This document shows positions 6,625 to 8,664 of a stretch of DNA of 8,664 bases, piece after piece. Under the pieces are notes generated by a model that did no database searches, was not told the DNA's origin, and was given only the letters and a program-made list of their open reading frames with translations. Within the stretch, counting starts at the first letter, position 1, and every line of letters begins with the position of its first letter. The stretch covers positions 1-8,664 of the forward strand of contig JACRBO010000090.1 in the NCBI GenBank assembly GCA_016219235.1, given 5' to 3'. The position numbers and the translations under genes are program-made. This DNA comes from Chloroflexota bacterium. GTDB taxonomy: Bacteria; Chloroflexota; Anaerolineae; Fen-1058.

Positions 6625-8664
6625 ATGCACTTTCAAGACACGCCTTATCTGTGGCCCTCACTCATTGCGACATTGATCGCGGCTGCCATCACGCCGTATA
6701 CGTGGTGGCATCATCGCGTCCGGGGCGCGCCCGCACTGGGCGCGTTGATGATGGCTGCGGCGGTCTGGTCATTGTGTTATACCCTCGAACTGGCCGGCGC
6801 CGATCTGGCTACTAAAACGTTTTGGGCCGGCGTCAAATATCTGGGCATCGTCAGCGTGCCGCTGGCCTGGTTTGTTTTCGCCTTCACTTACGCCGATCTG
6901 CGGCCTCGCCTGACGTGGCGCGTATCGGTGCTCATGATGGTTGTGCCGATCCTGACGGCCGGGCTGGCGTTGACCAACGTCAACCATCAATTGTTGTGGA
7001 CCAATGCCCGGCTGCTCACGGTGGACGGCGCACTGGTGCTGGCCGTGGATTATGCGCCCATGATGTGGCTGTTTGCGCTGACGTCGACGGCGCTCATCGG
7101 CTGGGGCACGCTCATCATGGTCCAGGCTTTAATGGCCGCCTCCCGCTTCTATCGCAGTCAGGTTACCATTCTCATCATCGCCGTCGTCGTACCGTTGGGT
7201 GTCAACCTCGCGTCGATGTTTACCTTCTCGCTGATACCGTATTTCGATTTGACCCCGCTGGCGTTGGTGATGAGCTGCCTGATGTTGGGCGCGGTGCTGT
7301 TCCGTTTCCGATTGATCGATCTGGCTCCCATCGCCCGCACGGCCGTCATCGAAAATATGCCGGACGGCATGCTGGTGTTGGATACGCGCGATCACATCAT
7401 CGACTGCAATCCGGCCGCGCAGCGCCTGCTGGGCGCGCCCCCCGCCAACTTGATCGGTCAATCCATTTACGCGATCCTGGGCGAGTATCGTGAGATGTTT
7501 GATCAATACCGCGATCAGTTGGCCGGCCAAGGCGAATTCGCCCTGAACGATCGGCGCTATGAACTGCGCATCTCACCGTTGACCGATCGGCCAGGGCCAA
7601 CCGGCGGGAAGCCGGCCGGGCGTTTGATTGTGCTGCGCGATGTGACCGCCCGCCGCCGTGCGGAAGAGGCGCTGCGCCGCAGCCAGGCCCAATTGTCGGG
7701 CATTATCGACACCGCCCAGGATGCCATCATCACCCTGGATGCCGATCAGCGGATCGTCATGTTCAATGCCGGGGCCGAGCGCATGTTTAAGTGCCGCATG
7801 GCCGATGTGCTCGGTCAAACCGTCGAGCGCTTTGTGCCGGACTACGCCCGCGCACGGCACGCCACGCACATTCGGGCGTTTGCACAAACCGGCGTGACCA
7901 CGCGCACCATGGGGGCCGGGCACGTCATGGCGCTGCGCAGTGACGGCGAGGAATTCCCGACGGAGGCCTCGATCTCGCGCGTGACCGTCGACGGCCAGGA
8001 CTTCTTCACGGTGATTTTGCGCGACACCACGCAGCGGGAACGGGCCGATCAAGAACTGCGCTTGCAAAAGCAGATGTTCGAAAATCTGGTGGCCGTGGCC
8101 CGCACCACCAGCGAAAAGCCTGATCTAGACGATACATTGCGCAATGTACTGCGGGTCAGCGTGGGTCTCACCCAGGCAGTCCGGGGCAGCCTGTTTTTGT
8201 TTGATGCGGATGGCGCCGTCACCCATACAGCTTCAGTGCGGGACAAAGATCCCATCGATTTGCGGCGAGCGTTGATCGGCCGAGTGATGAGCCAGGGCCT
8301 CGTCGGCTGGGTGGCACGGAATCGCCGACCCGGTCTGGTCATTGATACCGAGATAGACGAACGATGGCTGACGCTGGATGGCGAGCAGATTCCAACCCGG
8401 TCGGCGCTGGCCGTGCCCATCCTCAGCGGTCAGGTCTTGTTAGGCGCACTCATCTTGATGCACGCCGAGCGCGGCCACTTTACCGAGGCGCACCTGCAGT
8501 TGATGCAAGCCTCCGCCGATCAAATGGCGCTGGCGGTGCGCAATGCCCGCACCTTTGATCTTCAACGCCGGCTGGCCAAACAACAGACCACCCTGTACGA
8601 AGTCTTGCGCACGGTCGGCGTAAAACTCGATCGGGACGACGTGGCCCGCACGGCCGCCGAGACG
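6625..8664 (+). CDS. Membrane multi-sensor signalling protein, probably histidine kinase: 7TM-PAS-PAS-GAF (C-terminus beyond window)
   Basis: 680 codons are open from the ATG at 6625 to the window end. Residues 1 to about 228 are very hydrophobic with several helices and match the HisKA_7TM N-terminal sensor domain, including the segment FWAGVKYLGIVSVPLAWFVF. Residues about 240-345 form a PAS domain (MPDGMLVLD, then CNPAAQRLLG), ending in RDVTARRRAEE. Residues about 352-475 form a second PAS (AQDAIITLDAD, FNAGAERMF, closing in VILRDTTQRE). Residues about 485-640 form a GAF domain (VGWVARNRRPG, PTRSALAVPI, FTEAHLQLM). The last 30 residues (TTLYEVLRTVGVKLD) look like the start of another GAF. 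The output module is not in the window. Histidine kinase is most likely, and a GGDEF or phosphatase output is possible. No strong Shine-Dalgarno precedes this ATG. GTG at 6607 and 6595 are in-frame alternatives, but they lie at or upstream of the expected transcription start. The gene is divergent from typA and no response regulator gene is in view. Confidence 0.88.
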   Translation, partial: MHFQDTPYLWPSLIATLIAAAITPYTWWHHRVRGAPALGALMMAAAVWSLCYTLELAGADLATKTFWAGVKYLGIVSVPLAWFVFAFTYADLRPRLTWRVSVLMMVVPILTAGLALTNVNHQLLWTNARLLTVDGALVLAVDYAPMMWLFALTSTALIGWGTLIMVQALMAASRFYRSQVTILIIAVVVPLGVNLASMFTFSLIPYFDLTPLALVMSCLMLGAVLFRFRLIDLAPIARTAVIENMPDGMLVLDTRDHIIDCNPAAQRLLGAPPANLIGQSIYAILGEYREMFDQYRDQLAGQGEFALNDRRYELRISPLTDRPGPTGGKPAGRLIVLRDVTARRRAEEALRRSQAQLSGIIDTAQDAIITLDADQRIVMFNAGAERMFKCRMADVLGQTVERFVPDYARARHATHIRAFAQTGVTTRTMGAGHVMALRSDGEEFPTEASISRVTVDGQDFFTVILRDTTQRERADQELRLQKQMFENLVAVARTTSEKPDLDDTLRNVLRVSVGLTQAVRGSLFLFDADGAVTHTASVRDKDPIDLRRALIGRVMSQGLVGWVARNRRPGLVIDTEIDERWLTLDGEQIPTRSALAVPILSGQVLLGALILMHAERGHFTEAHLQLMQASADQMALAVRNARTFDLQRRLAKQQTTLYEVLRTVGVKLDRDDVARTAAET

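Noticed and set aside
6822..8420. Several 120-220-codon frames inside the sensor gene (for example 6822-7493 plus, 7129-7530 minus, 7573-8067 minus)
   Set aside because: They overlap the continuous 7TM-PAS-PAS-GAF frame and translate to low-complexity, basic, His/Arg-rich sequence typical of out-of-frame reading in GC-rich DNA.

Overview
The window is bacterial, GC-rich chromosomal DNA holding three genes. Two are on the minus strand: a very large secreted or cell-surface protein (positions 4369 down past position 1) and the translational GTPase TypA/BipA (6372-4528). One is on the plus strand: a membrane-bound multi-sensor signalling protein (6625 past 8664). Both outer genes run off the window, so the C-terminus of the surface protein and the output domain of the sensor are not seen. 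Several protein families here are especially common in Chloroflexota: the CSLREA / choice-of-anchor Q beta-helix family, choice-of-anchor D modules, and the HisKA_7TM-PAS-GAF sensor. A Chloroflexota origin is therefore my best guess, but it is an inference and not established by a marker phylogeny.

Layout from left to right. (1) Positions 1-4369, minus: 1456 uninterrupted codons with a signal peptide, a Pro/Asp/Thr-rich linker, a CSLREA-like entry motif, a right-handed beta-helix with Gly-rich rungs, a choice-of-anchor Q module, two choice-of-anchor D modules, a seven-blade beta-propeller, three IPT/TIG domains and the start of a hydrophobic tail. (2) Positions 4370-4527: the spacer downstream of typA. 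It has a clear Rho-independent terminator (4456-4494), then an interrupted palindrome, a possible weak extended -10 and a strong AAGGAG ribosome binding site for the surface gene. (3) Positions 4528-6372, minus: a complete typA with all GTPase motifs. (4) Positions 6373-6624: a divergent control region. It holds a good sigma-70 promoter for typA, a GC-rich hairpin in the typA leader, a degenerate 8-bp tandem repeat, and a perfect TATAAT for the rightward gene. (5) Positions 6625-8664, plus: 680 codons of a sensor with an N-terminal seven-helix membrane domain, two PAS domains, a GAF domain and probably the start of a second GAF.

The three genes do not look like one operon. typA has its own promoter and terminator, the sensor is transcribed divergently, and the surface gene is read in the same direction as typA but beyond its terminator. 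I see no defence system, CRISPR array, tRNA, rRNA, insertion sequence or clear sign of recent transfer. The least ordinary features are the mosaic surface protein and the structured typA leader next to a small repeat cluster between divergent promoters. None of these amounts to a demonstrated new system.
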